Assembly (NCBI RefSeq): GCF_026262505.1
Contig: NC_067208.1
Coordinates: 9,743,962-9,807,961 of the forward strand
Origin: Trichomonas vaginalis G3
Taxonomy: Eukaryota > Parabasalia > Trichomonadida > Trichomonadidae
Reading direction: 5' to 3'
Length of the DNA: 64,000 nt
Within the stretch, counting starts at the first letter, position 1; each line of letters opens with the position of its first letter. Shown here piece by piece: positions 23,958-31,478 of this stretch. A model generated the notes under the pieces. It saw only the letters and a list, made by a program, of their open reading frames with translations. It made no database searches and was not told the DNA's origin. A program made the position numbers and the translations under genes.

Positions 23958-24805
23958 ATTCAACAGGGTGAAAAACCGTGTGAAAAAAGAGGTGAGATTT
24001 CACCACTTCACCTAAATTTATTTTTTCACCTCTGACAACGTTTATTTTTAACTTTATTTTATTATTTAGCGAGAACGTTTATTTTTATGTAAATGACAGA
24101 ACAAAAATAAAGCATATCTACTCAACAGGAATGAGACCCTTACTGACTATGTATTCGTTTAATGCTTGATGAAAACAATGGTACATATTATCGTATGGGT
24201 ATACACAGCGTCTGTTTCCATCGTCGTCGTATATGTAGAGCTCAAATCCAGTCCAACCTTCTTTTGTACAATATGTAGCTTTATTTAAGTATGCATTTAT
24301 GTAGATAAGGCAATTTTCTTCATCGCTCCAGAAATAATTTTTGTTCTTTGTTGAAATAGTTTTCGTTCCTCTGCGACCATAAGGAATGTATGCAATGAAC
24401 TTTGCGTCATATGGATTGTAATATATTCGGGTTTCTTTCATCGTCAATGGGTCTATCTTTGTTAAAATGCATGTTTCTCAGTTTTACTTGAGTTTTGAAT
24501 AGTTCACGGAAACGTTCTGGGAAAGAGTCATAGTAAATGTAGTCGGACATGTCTTTGTAATGAAATAAAAAAATTAAAAAAATTAAAATAAGGTTATTTT
24601 TATTTAGTGAGGACGGTAGTGAATTCATTAGTGAAGTCATTAGTGAAGTCGTTTATATGTCAGATGGTTTTGTAAATATTTAAGGTTAAGTTGGTGTTAT
24701 GGTTGTGTTGTAAAATATACGTTACCGGTTTCGTAAAGTGTCAAAACCGCTAAGTGGTGTACGGAGGCGCGCAGTGCCACAGTACACGACTTAGGGATAC
24801 TAACT
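23934..24805 (-). repeat. Right terminal inverted repeat of Maverick-1
   Basis: Complement of 2370-3257. It includes the GGTGA/TCACC module (23964-24030), a degraded copy of the 144-codon gene, the 13-bp repeats and the terminal hairpin (24750-24794). It ends ATACTAACT, followed by the GTATA duplication. Confidence 0.9.
24118..24550 (-). pseudogene. Frameshifted TIR copy of the 144-aa gene
   Basis: Same sequence as 2638-3072 except for two missing C residues (one in each of two short C runs, around 24415-24435). These shift the frame near codon 40 and leave it shifted after the second. The rest is intact. The two copies are therefore not kept identical at every base. Confidence 0.85.
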
Positions 24806-24810
24806 GTATA

Positions 24811-25740
24811 AAGTTTTATACACCTTCTCCAAACTTCTATTCTATCTTCACTGGATATAAATATGAACAAGTAGAATGGAAAGAAAATATTATAGAAGCT
24901 TGGTTAGACCATGTCAAAGAAATTATATGCAATGGAAACGAAAAGGTTTATGAGTATATCTTATGTTGGTTTGCAAACATCTTACAACATCCAAGTGCTA
25001 AGAATGAAACTGCTCTCATTATAATTGGAAAACAAGGAACAGGTAAGAACACATTCTTTACAGATATCTTATGCAAACTGTTAGAAGGTTATTCGAACCC
25101 TAATATGACAAACTTAGAAAACATCTGCGGTAAATTTAACTCTTCAATTGAGAATATGAAACTTATAGTTTGCAATGAACTTCAAAGTATAGATACAACA
25201 AAAGTTTTGAACTCAGATGCTTTGAAGAGTCTTATAACAGATAAAGTTGGAGTTGTTGAAAGAAAGTATAAAGACTCAAGAGTTTATGAGAATGTTGCAA
25301 ACTTCATTATGGTTTCAAACAATGCTGTTCCGATGAAGTTAGAAAGTTCTGACAGAAGATATGTAGTTGTCAGAACGTCAGATTCTCATATGCAAGATAC
25401 AGAATATTTTGACGACTTAGCAGAAACTTTGACACCAGAGTTTTACAACCATTTGTTCTCATACTTTATGACATTAGATATTTCTAACTTCAATCCAAGA
25501 CAAATTCCACATACCGAAGAGAGACAAACATTGTTAGAAGCAAACAAGAGTGTTTATGAACTGTTCGTAGATGAAACTGACTTTGTGTCATTAGATGAAA
25601 GGTCATTATATGATGAATATAAACAATATTGTCAAGAGTATGGTTATATGCCAGCGTCTAAACGAACATTCTTGGCAAATGTCAAAACTCTTTTAGACGT
25701 ACAGAATGGTGTATATACAAAGAAAATTTTTTCTGAGTAA
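24811..25740 (+). pseudogene. SF3 primase-helicase, C-terminal ATPase part
   Basis: Continues the gene begun at 2064 after the Maverick-1 insertion, in the same phase. Walker A is GKQGTGKNTFF. Walker B-like is KLIVCNELQS, with Asn-Glu as in many SF3 enzymes. Motif C is ANFIMVSNNAVPM, and DRRYVV with its Arg finger follows. These are D5/phage-P4-type superfamily 3 features. It ends with a helical, winged-helix-like C-terminus. The visible frame also extends upstream into the TIR, but that part belongs to Maverick-1. Maverick-1 itself has no helicase gene, so this marks the outer element as a different replication type. Confidence 0.85.
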
Positions 25741-25758
25741 ATTTTTTAAAAAAATATT

Positions 25759-25768
25759 TTTTTATCCG
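25759..25768 (+). promoter_or_regulatory. TTTTTATCCG promoter-like motif, outer element
   Basis: Nine bases before the ATG at 25778. Identical to the Maverick-1 capsid motif, so both lineages share a promoter type. Confidence 0.5.
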
Positions 25769-25777
25769 ATAGAAAAG

Positions 25778-26197
25778 ATGACGAAATATATTTCAGTAAA
25801 CAAGTACATGTCAAGACTTAAAGAAGAACTAGACCCATTCACATATTTGAATGTTTACTTCTACCATTTTGAAAAGTCTTCATTCAGCAAAGTTTGGAAC
25901 ATCGAACCAGTTAAGTTTGCTATTGTGACTAAAAATGGTGCGAAATTTGAAGACTTAGACATAGAAGGTTTGTTAACAGTCAAAGAAAGTTTTGACAGAA
26001 GGTTCTCAAACCTTAAAGAAGGCAAAGCATACAAACTTGTTATACCTTATGAACCAAAGAAGACAGACGACTATGAATATTATGAGTCTAAAGTTGTAGA
26101 AGTTCAAGGTAAATTGGGTAAAAAGATTTTAGAGTCTAAGCCGGTGTTTGCTCCTAAAGAGGAAGAGAACATTGACATTGACCCAGAAATGTTCTAA
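25778..26197 (+). CDS. Conserved protein with acidic tail, 139 aa
   Basis: The ATG at 25778 follows TTTTTATCCG; an upstream open frame overlaps the helicase end and is ignored. The product is strand-rich with a FAIVTKNGAKFED segment, a basic middle and an acidic end (EEENIDIDPEMF). It looks like a distant relative of the 157-aa protein beside Maverick polB (similar position of strands and the same type of tail). Here it follows the helicase gene, again a replication neighbourhood. Confidence 0.6.
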   Translation: MTKYISVNKYMSRLKEELDPFTYLNVYFYHFEKSSFSKVWNIEPVKFAIVTKNGAKFEDLDIEGLLTVKESFDRRFSNLKEGKAYKLVIPYEPKKTDDYEYYESKVVEVQGKLGKKILESKPVFAPKEEENIDIDPEMF

Positions 26198-26213
26198 AAA
26201 TAAAATTTTATTT

Positions 26214-26666
26214 TTACATGTCAAATTTCTTCTTCGGTGGAACTGGTTCGGGTTCTTTCTTCTCTTCTTCTACTTTCTTTTCTTTCTTTTCTCTCTTCTT
26301 CTTTTCTGGTGGAGTTATGTCAAATTTGGCGCAACCATATTTATGTAAAAGTTCTTTGTCCTTTAATAGCTCATCTATTCTGTTTTCTATTTCATCTTCA
26401 AGAACAGCGCATGTGTCTTCTTTGCATTCTAAGAACTTTTGTTGGACTTCATCTTTCCAATCGGCGTCATCTCTGTCAACAAGTCTGTCATTGACAAATT
26501 TTAAGACTGCTCTTTGTAATGTTTTATGGTTCTTGTCATATTCCCAGAAACAGAACTTTAGAACAAATTCACCTTTCTTGTTTACACTATGTAAGGTTTT
26601 ATGGTCTACAGATGTTTTGCTGTCGAAAAGCTTGTCTCGAATATAGATAGCGAAATCGCTAGACAT
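26214..26666 (-). CDS. Relative of the 124-aa Maverick protein, 150 aa
   Basis: The ATG at 26666 is preceded by TTTTATCTTTTAGAAA. It shares with 13210-13584 the block F-x-EYDK-(N/Y)-H followed by LKFVNDRLVD. It adds a Lys/Glu/Pro-rich tail (EKKVEEEKKEPEPVPPKKK). Convergent with 25778-26197 across 16 bases. Function unknown; conservation across lineages argues for a core role. Confidence 0.6.
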   Translation of the reverse strand: MSSDFAIYIRDKLFDSKTSVDHKTLHSVNKKGEFVLKFCFWEYDKNHKTLQRAVLKFVNDRLVDRDDADWKDEVQQKFLECKEDTCAVLEDEIENRIDELLKDKELLHKYGCAKFDITPPEKKKREKKEKKVEEEKKEPEPVPPKKKFDM

Positions 26667-26702
26667 TTTCTAAAAGATAAAAATTTTAATTTTTCTAAAA
26701 AT

Positions 26703-27579
26703 ATGTTAGAAAAAAAAGTTTGCTGACATTGACAAAAAATTTGAGAATGTTTTAAACAAGAACAAGAGGAAGTTAGAAAATGCTCAGATAAAACCTATAC
26801 ATGACAAGTTCTTATTTGCTCAGAATGGTATAACAGGTCTAATTGCACCACCTGGGTCGGGTAAGACTTTCACTTATCTTAAAATGGCTGCACAACAACA
26901 AGAACTAGATGAGAAGAACCCATTCTATGAGTTGGTTGTTATTTGTTCGACTTCTGGTCAATTTGACCAAACCGTCAATTCGTTCAAAGATATTATAAAG
27001 AAGTCTAAGTTAGTATGTATAAAGGATACTGAGTTGTTAGATTGGATAAAGAAGTACCAAAGAAGAGTTTTGAAGTATAATGCTATAAATGAGTATATAA
27101 ATTCGAAGTTTAAAGACCCAAATGAGGAAATGCAGAGAATATTAGAGAAGAAACACTTCAGAAACAAACAGAAAGAGATAGAATACATTTCGAAGAAATT
27201 GCAATCGTACGATTGGAAAACGTACCCTCATAGGTGTCTTCTTATCTTAGATGACTTTGCTTCTCATCCTTTGTTAAAGAATAGAGAACAAGACATGTGT
27301 CGAATTCTTAAGAAGCTCAGACACTTTAGCATTTCAGTTGTCATTTGTGTACAGACAGCAAAGAGTTTAAGTAAGGATGTTAAAAGAATACTTACTGACA
27401 TTATACTTTTCCCCGGATTATCCGAAGACGATTTCATGGAACTTATGAAAGAGTCCATGGCAGGTAAGTTTGACAGACATGAACTCTGGGAGAAGTATAA
27501 AGTCATACAAGACCCTCATACTTCTTTCAGAATTCATATCTACGCGAACAAAGTTCAAATTGTAAAAAGTCAAGCTTGA
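26703..27579 (+). pseudogene. Outer-element packaging ATPase, frame change near the start
   Basis: Walker A APPGSGKTF lies at about 26848-26874, upstream of the first in-frame ATG (26884), so translation must begin earlier. The only suitable ATG (26703) is in another frame, and an A8 run at 26710-26717 separates the two. Walker B is LLILDDFA near 27250, and VICVQTAKSL follows. The C-terminal half parallels 21422-22309. Either the A run has a real one-base change that kills the gene, or slippage or a sequence error is involved. Family assignment is firm; status is open. Confidence 0.75.
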
Positions 27580-27596
27580 AAATTAAATGTTTAGTC

Positions 27597-27776
27597 TTAG
27601 TAAGATGGTAACTTCTTAAAGCAAATACCATTGCTGAGTTTTATGTACGTGAAGAGAAGTACAATGAATTCAATTACGAGTACAATTGCAATGACAACTA
27701 AGGCAACTATTTTTGTCTTTTGCCAGCAAGAGTACTTCTTCTCTTCCAATGGTTCGGCAGAACTATACTCACTCAT
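27597..27776 (-). CDS. Single-span membrane protein, 59 aa
   Basis: The ATG at 27776 (MSEYSS) is chosen over an upstream TTG. A polar head with Lys-Lys and Cys-Trp is followed by a ~24-residue hydrophobic span (IVALVVIAIVLVIEFIVLLF) and a short basic tail. No homologue recognised. It is convergent with the ATPase gene. Confidence 0.55.
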   Translation of the reverse strand: MSEYSSAEPLEEKKYSCWQKTKIVALVVIAIVLVIEFIVLLFTYIKLSNGICFKKLPSY

Positions 27777-27810
27777 GAGAAATGCCAAAACGGTTTAATA
27801 GAAAAAGTAT

Positions 27811-27819
27811 CATTTTTTT
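27811..27819 (+). promoter_or_regulatory. Host-like initiator CATTTTTTT directly before ATG
   Basis: Reads TCATTTTTTT-ATG from 27810. The same form stands before 28045 (ACATTTTT), 29484 (TCACTTTTTT), 30407 (TCATTTTTT) and, on the other strand, 31447 (ACATTTTTTT). It resembles the trichomonad initiator TCA(C/T)(A/T), with a leader of only a few bases. Confidence 0.5.
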
Positions 27820-28008
27820 ATGTCCGAAGACTCGAAGGTGCAACACTTCCAAAATACCGACGAACTCAGAAGAGCGGCATGGCAGTATGTTCTTGACAAC
27901 TTCTTTGAGTTCTCCCGGTACACCTTGGAAAATGCTGAAGAACTCTGACACAGAGAATTTGGAGAAATTGCACTCCAATACTACCTTGACAAACAAAGGG
28001 TAAATTAA
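27820..28008 (+). pseudogene. Small acidic protein with in-frame TGA, cassette gene 1
   Basis: The ATG at 27820 follows a host-like initiator. Codon 43 is TGA (27946-27948), and the same frame continues for 19 more codons to TAA at 28006. The product is acidic/aromatic (AAWQYVLDNFFEFSRYTLE) with no family. Either a nonsense change truncated a 62-residue protein or the natural end is at residue 42. Confidence 0.45.
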
Positions 28009-28044
28009 GACTAAAAACTTAACGTTTAAAAAAGTGACATTTTT

Positions 28045-28245
28045 ATGAGCTCCGAGTCACCGAGAAAACTTGGTCAGATGTTAGCAGCTTACTTCCCTGA
28101 GGAGGATGGAAGCGTTACATACGTAAGGTTCAAAAACAACGAACCTGGAATTGCGTACCAAATTCGCAATTACATGACCACGGAAGAGTACGAAAGGTTT
28201 CTACAAGAGAAACCAGCTCTAAACAACTCAGAAAAGAAAGAGTAA
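28045..28245 (+). CDS. Hypothetical protein, 66 aa, cassette gene 2
   Basis: The ATG at 28045 directly follows GTGACATTTTT. The product is polar with a VTYVRFKNNEPGIAYQIRNY strand-turn-strand and a Lys/Glu tail. Codon use is visibly richer in C- and G-ending codons than in the flanking virus genes. No family recognised. Confidence 0.55.
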   Translation: MSSESPRKLGQMLAAYFPEEDGSVTYVRFKNNEPGIAYQIRNYMTTEEYERFLQEKPALNNSEKKE

Positions 28246-28273
28246 AAAGTTTAATTCGTAATTGTTTATTTTT

Positions 28274-28858
28274 TTACTTGTAAGGGCAAGCTGCAAGTAT
28301 GAAGTCGACTATCTCCGTCTTTGTTTTGACGAGCTGGACGGCTCTTGCGAGTACGTCTGTTTTGCGGTCTCCAGCTGGTGTTTGACCTTCGTAATTGCGC
28401 ATGTTCTTGAGTGCTCCAACTGTAAATGGTTGTAGGATGAAGAGTCTCTCAGACTGCTTGAGGTAGTCTTCACGGTCACGAACCGAATCTGTGGTACGAG
28501 TCGAATCGGTCGACCTTAGGGAAGAGACTGAAAGCCTGTCATCTTCCATAGGGGCTGTGGCATACTCTTTGCGTAAACGGTTCAGACCTTCTTCGAAGTA
28601 TTGGTCTCTCTTGGACTGAGATTGGGATTGGAATTGCCGGGGTGGAACTTGCTGGAACATCCATGGGTTGGGGAAGTAAGGCATAGGTTGAGGAGGGTAG
28701 TTCGGGAAGCCTTGTGGTGGGTAGTAACCTTGAGGTGGAAATTGGTAGTAATTCGGAGGTCCTTGTTGGAACTGAGGTTGCTGTGGTTGCTGCTGGAGTT
28801 CTGCAGCTTTCGGTTCTTCTGGCTTTGGAAGGCATTCAGGAAGAGGAACATCAGTCAT
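28274..28858 (-). CDS. Pro/Gln/Tyr-rich protein, 194 aa, cassette gene 3
   Basis: The ATG at 28858 is chosen; the frame is open further upstream only through the 25-bp repeats. The N-terminal ~90 residues are low-complexity, with QQQPQQPQFQQGPP and repeated PP-Q-GYY/F units. A Ser/Thr/Arg/Asp stretch follows, and then a compact ~55-residue C-terminal domain ending ILAACPYK. The Pro/Tyr-rich arm is typical of proteins that form fibres or condensates. It could be a scaffold or virion component, which is inference. Divergent from 29084. Confidence 0.6.
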   Translation of the reverse strand: MTDVPLPECLPKPEEPKAAELQQQPQQPQFQQGPPNYYQFPPQGYYPPQGFPNYPPQPMPYFPNPWMFQQVPPRQFQSQSQSKRDQYFEEGLNRLRKEYATAPMEDDRLSVSSLRSTDSTRTTDSVRDREDYLKQSERLFILQPFTVGALKNMRNYEGQTPAGDRKTDVLARAVQLVKTKTEIVDFILAACPYK

Positions 28859-28865
28859 CCGTTTG

Positions 28866-29083
28866 TGTCCTGTCGGAAGGAAAAATTTTTCCTGTCGGAT
28901 GGAAGAACTTTTTCTGTCGGAAGGAAGAACTTTTTCTGTCGGAAGGAAAAACTTTTTCTGAAGTTCGACCAAAAAGTTCTCAATTTTCGAAAATTTGAAT
29001 GGTTTACGGACGGACAACTGGAAGAGTTCTTCCTGTCGTCGGGAAAAATTTTTCCCTTTGTCGGGAAAATATTTTCCTGTCGG
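28866..29083. repeat. Divergent control region made of CTGTCGGAAGGAA repeats
   Basis: About four tandem copies of a ~25-bp unit (CTGTCGGAAGGAAGAACTTT) at 28866-28960 and two looser ones at 29035-29083, separated by an AT-rich spacer. CCTGTCGG runs straight into the ATG at 29084. It separates the divergent genes 28274-28858 and 29084-29458, so it is most likely their shared promoter/operator or an origin. Confidence 0.75.
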
Positions 29084-29458
29084 ATGGAAGAACTTGGAAT
29101 GCAAGAAAGACTTGACGAGGCAATTTACCTCATTGAACTTAACGACTGCGTAAAAGACTACTTGCGCAAGGTAATGAAGCCCAAGGTCAAGTTCACCACT
29201 ATTTCTGGAAGGTCTACACTTCAGCTCGAGACTTCGACTGGAATTCCAATTCAAATACCAGACGGGACAGCCTACGATGGCATAAAGGACGCCAAAAGAG
29301 AAGCTCTTGTTAAGTTCCTAAACAAACGTCCTTGGATAAAAATACCAAACAAGGAGAACCCCCTACCCCATATGAAATTGGCAATTCAGTCTCTTCTCCA
29401 CTACTCTGGTCAGCCGTTCTACATAACCTGTGAAGGCGACATTCAGCCAGTTCAGTAA
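29084..29458 (+). CDS. Hypothetical protein, 124 aa, cassette gene 4
   Basis: The ATG at 29084 follows the last CCTGTCGG repeat. It has an N-terminal helix (EELGMQERLDEAIYLIEL), then Lys-rich strands with IPIQIPDGTAYDGIKDAKRE, and a C-terminal strand-helix region. Soluble, near-neutral, no family recognised. Confidence 0.6.
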   Translation: MEELGMQERLDEAIYLIELNDCVKDYLRKVMKPKVKFTTISGRSTLQLETSTGIPIQIPDGTAYDGIKDAKREALVKFLNKRPWIKIPNKENPLPHMKLAIQSLLHYSGQPFYITCEGDIQPVQ

Positions 29459-29483
29459 ACATCTCATTTTAACTCACTTTTTT

Positions 29484-29768
29484 ATGTTTTTACTCACACT
29501 CGTACTCACCAGATATGAGTACAACTATTTCAACTGTGAACCTTGTATTGACCGGTCTTCCTGTAAATGCAAGTTTGGTCAATACACAGTTTATGGGGGC
29601 AAGAAAGACAGTGGGGAATGTTATTCTGACATCTGTTGTTGCGCTCGAGAGAGAATTGAAATTCCAGACCCAACTCCAACAAGAACTCTCACGTTGCCAA
29701 AGACTCATGTGAAGAAGAAGTCATATAACAAAGCACTTATAGCCATATACATGGCATGTTTAGAGTAA
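29484..29768 (+). CDS. Cys-rich protein, 94 aa, cassette gene 5 (start or frame uncertain)
   Basis: The ATG at 29484 directly follows TCACTTTTTT, the pattern of its neighbours. The product has a short hydrophobic head and ten cysteines between residues ~18 and ~55 (NCEPCIDRSSCKCKFG, SDICCCA), then a Thr/Pro/Lys tail. It resembles a small secreted disulphide protein. A second frame, 29515-29712 (65 aa, ending in an amphipathic helix), overlaps it almost fully and is also protein-like. Only one is likely to be real. The promoter motif favours the first. Confidence 0.4.
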   Translation: MFLLTLVLTRYEYNYFNCEPCIDRSSCKCKFGQYTVYGGKKDSGECYSDICCCARERIEIPDPTPTRTLTLPKTHVKKKSYNKALIAIYMACLE

Positions 29769-29789
29769 AAACATTTTTTTCTTTTTTGA

Positions 29790-30374
29790 ATGAAGCAAGT
29801 TAAATTCGTCCCACACCAATCTCAATGGACCGATGAAGAGTTTCAAGCCACGGTTGAAGGCGTTGAGAACGACATAGACGGCGAACTTGAAGGAGCTCAA
29901 ACCACAATTGCAACCAAAATTGCAGAAGTCAAGGAACAGATAGCTCCACTTAAAGCTACCAAAGCTACTCTTGACCTCATGGATAGTTACCGTTTAGATG
30001 TCAAGAGAGGAATAAGACAATTAAAATTAAAACTTCTAAACTACGAAGCTATACTCCAAAAGTTAGCAGAAATGAGAAGACTTTACCAGAGCTACTTACA
30101 TGTAAGGGACTTACCTTCAAGCAGTCCGACCAAAGATGAATTTTCTGACATTGTCCCAATTTTGTCCGAAAGTCAGCTCAGATGTTTTGAACTGCTCCCA
30201 ACATATCCAGAATATGAACGTTTGCCTGAACTCTTCCGCAATCTCAAAAAACGTTTTTTGGTTCTCATGTTCGAAACTTTTATCGGAAGAGACAACAAAC
30301 GTTCAGAAGAAGAACAAGATATTATTTTAAACTTGTTGTATGACTTAACTGTCATAACCAGCTTTTTGAAGTAA
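29790..30374 (+). CDS. Coiled-coil protein, 194 aa, cassette gene 6
   Basis: The ATG at 29790 comes 21 bases after the previous stop and follows a T-rich tract. The product is almost entirely helical: an acidic first part (DIDGELEGAQTTIATKIAEV), a heptad-like middle, and a C-terminal helical bundle with FRNLKKRFLVLMFETF. No enzyme motif. A structural or assembly factor is possible. Confidence 0.6.
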   Translation: MKQVKFVPHQSQWTDEEFQATVEGVENDIDGELEGAQTTIATKIAEVKEQIAPLKATKATLDLMDSYRLDVKRGIRQLKLKLLNYEAILQKLAEMRRLYQSYLHVRDLPSSSPTKDEFSDIVPILSESQLRCFELLPTYPEYERLPELFRNLKKRFLVLMFETFIGRDNKRSEEEQDIILNLLYDLTVITSFLK

Positions 30375-30406
30375 AACCGTCATTCTCAAACCACTTCATT
30401 TTTTCG

Positions 30407-31141
30407 ATGTCCGAACAAGCACCGAAGCCAAACTCAATGGAAGATGTCGCTGCATGGTTGCCAGACAAGCGCCCACTTCAACTTCAAATTATGAATTTGA
30501 AAGCTCATCTGACAAACACCGTTAAGACTCTCCAAAGTAGTCTTATGACAGAGATGAAGGAACTTAAAGGTGAGTTCCTCATGAACCAAGCTTCCAATGA
30601 AAAAGTCCTGAACGATTTCGCGGAAACCTTGCGCAATTACGACACAGAGAACCGAAACCTTGCCCGACTCATCTACCGTTTCTTCGAAGAGATTGACACC
30701 ATCTGGGCGGCACTCGGAAAGGACAGAACATGCAACACCGTAATTCATGAACACAGAATTGCCGAAGGTATTATCAAAGTAGAAGAAGAAGAAGAGGAAG
30801 AAGAGAAACACGAAGAAGAAGAGGAAGAAGAGGAAGAAGAGGAAGAAGAGGAAGAAGAAGTTCCTGAAGCCGCTACATGGGCAACCCTTGTTGCCGATGA
30901 CGGTTACGAAATTTCCCAACCCTACCCATACCAAATCCGCAACAAGGAGACAGACAAGGTTCTTACCCCAGTCCTCAACAACTTGGGACACTTGAACCTT
31001 AACCTTCGGAATCGCGGTTCAATTTCCATGGGCAAGCTTGTCGCAATTCAATGGGTTCCAAATCCACAAAAGAAGACGAAGGTCAGAAACATTGACGGTG
31101 ACAAGCTCAACAACCGTAAGGAGAACCTCGAGTGGTTCTAA
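30407..31141 (+). CDS. Coiled-coil / poly-Glu protein with degenerate HNH domain, 244 aa
   Basis: The ATG at 30407 follows TCATTTTTTCG. Residues 1-125 are helical, ~126-152 are an almost pure Glu run, and the last ~90 residues are a NUMOD4/HNH-like module (WATLVADDGYEISQPYPYQI ... LVAIQWVPNP ... RNIDGDKLNNRKENLEW). The fold pattern is that of the intact HNH protein at 46565-47131, but the metal/catalytic His positions are changed (KLVAI for HRIVA; VRNIDG for VDHIN). So this is an HNH domain kept for binding or structure, not cutting. Confidence 0.65.
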   Translation: MSEQAPKPNSMEDVAAWLPDKRPLQLQIMNLKAHLTNTVKTLQSSLMTEMKELKGEFLMNQASNEKVLNDFAETLRNYDTENRNLARLIYRFFEEIDTIWAALGKDRTCNTVIHEHRIAEGIIKVEEEEEEEEKHEEEEEEEEEEEEEEEEVPEAATWATLVADDGYEISQPYPYQIRNKETDKVLTPVLNNLGHLNLNLRNRGSISMGKLVAIQWVPNPQKKTKVRNIDGDKLNNRKENLEWF

Positions 31142-31189
31142 GAGTAAAAAAAATTATTTTAGGGGGAAACCCCAAGTAAATTTAAGTTT

Positions 31190-31447
31190 TTATTTTTGGT
31201 GTTGGTACCAATTTTGGAATGTGAAGACCACATCCCAACCTCTGTACGTGAGTCTTGGGTCCACGTCTAAGACCCTTCTGTAGCAATTCCAAGCCTGAGC
31301 AAATTCAATTGTCAACCACTCGTCTCCTCTGTAGTCTTCAATCCATTCTTTGAAGAGACGGTTGAGTTCGAGCCCGGAATATCTCTTGCCTGGGTCCGAG
31401 ACCAACATTTGGTTGAACTGGACGAAGCGCTCGGGGATGTATGCCAT
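31190..31447 (-). CDS. Small acidic/aromatic protein, 85 aa
   Basis: The ATG at 31447 directly follows ACATTTTTTTA on the minus strand, the last gene with the host-like initiator. It is rich in Trp/Tyr/Arg/Asp (FKEWIEDYRGDEWLTIEFAQ), soluble and helical. No family recognised. It lies between the HNH-like gene and the decayed polymerase. Confidence 0.55.
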   Translation of the reverse strand: MAYIPERFVQFNQMLVSDPGKRYSGLELNRLFKEWIEDYRGDEWLTIEFAQAWNCYRRVLDVDPRLTYRGWDVVFTFQNWYQHQK

Positions 31448-31478
31448 TAAAAAAATGTCACTTTTTTGAAAAACGTTT

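Larger units (their letters stand above)
2370..24805. mobile_element. Maverick-1: near-complete Maverick/Polinton element, 22.4 kb
   Basis: The termini are inverted: the left begins AGTTAGTATCCC and the right ends with its complement. Terminal repeats of about 0.88 kb continue inward. The 5 bases GTATA stand at 2365-2369 and again at 24806-24810, as expected for the 5-6-bp duplications of this class. Inside are a capsid protein, packaging ATPase, polymerase B, integrase, KilA-N protein and tail-fibre-like protein. Most genes are open. The broken ones are the 156-aa stalk protein, the two genes at 23208-23957, and the tail fibre, which carries one in-frame stop. It inserted into the helicase gene of the outer element. 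Confidence 0.93.

Noticed and set aside
24754-24810. ATG-started extension of the helicase frame into the right TIR
   Set aside because: It lies inside Maverick-1. The helicase frame is accounted for by the left half at 2064-2369.
26218-26646. Plus-strand Ser/Phe-rich frames opposite the 150-aa gene
   Set aside because: Shadows of a Lys/Glu-rich gene. The minus-strand product has a relative in Maverick-1.
28601-29083. Long plus-strand frame upstream of the 124-aa gene
   Set aside because: Most of it is the reverse of the Pro/Gln-rich gene and the 25-bp repeats. The real start is at 29084.
30434-30991. 185-codon minus-strand frame opposite the coiled-coil/HNH-like gene
   Set aside because: It is a shadow that includes a poly-Phe/Leu run from the complement of the poly-Glu region.
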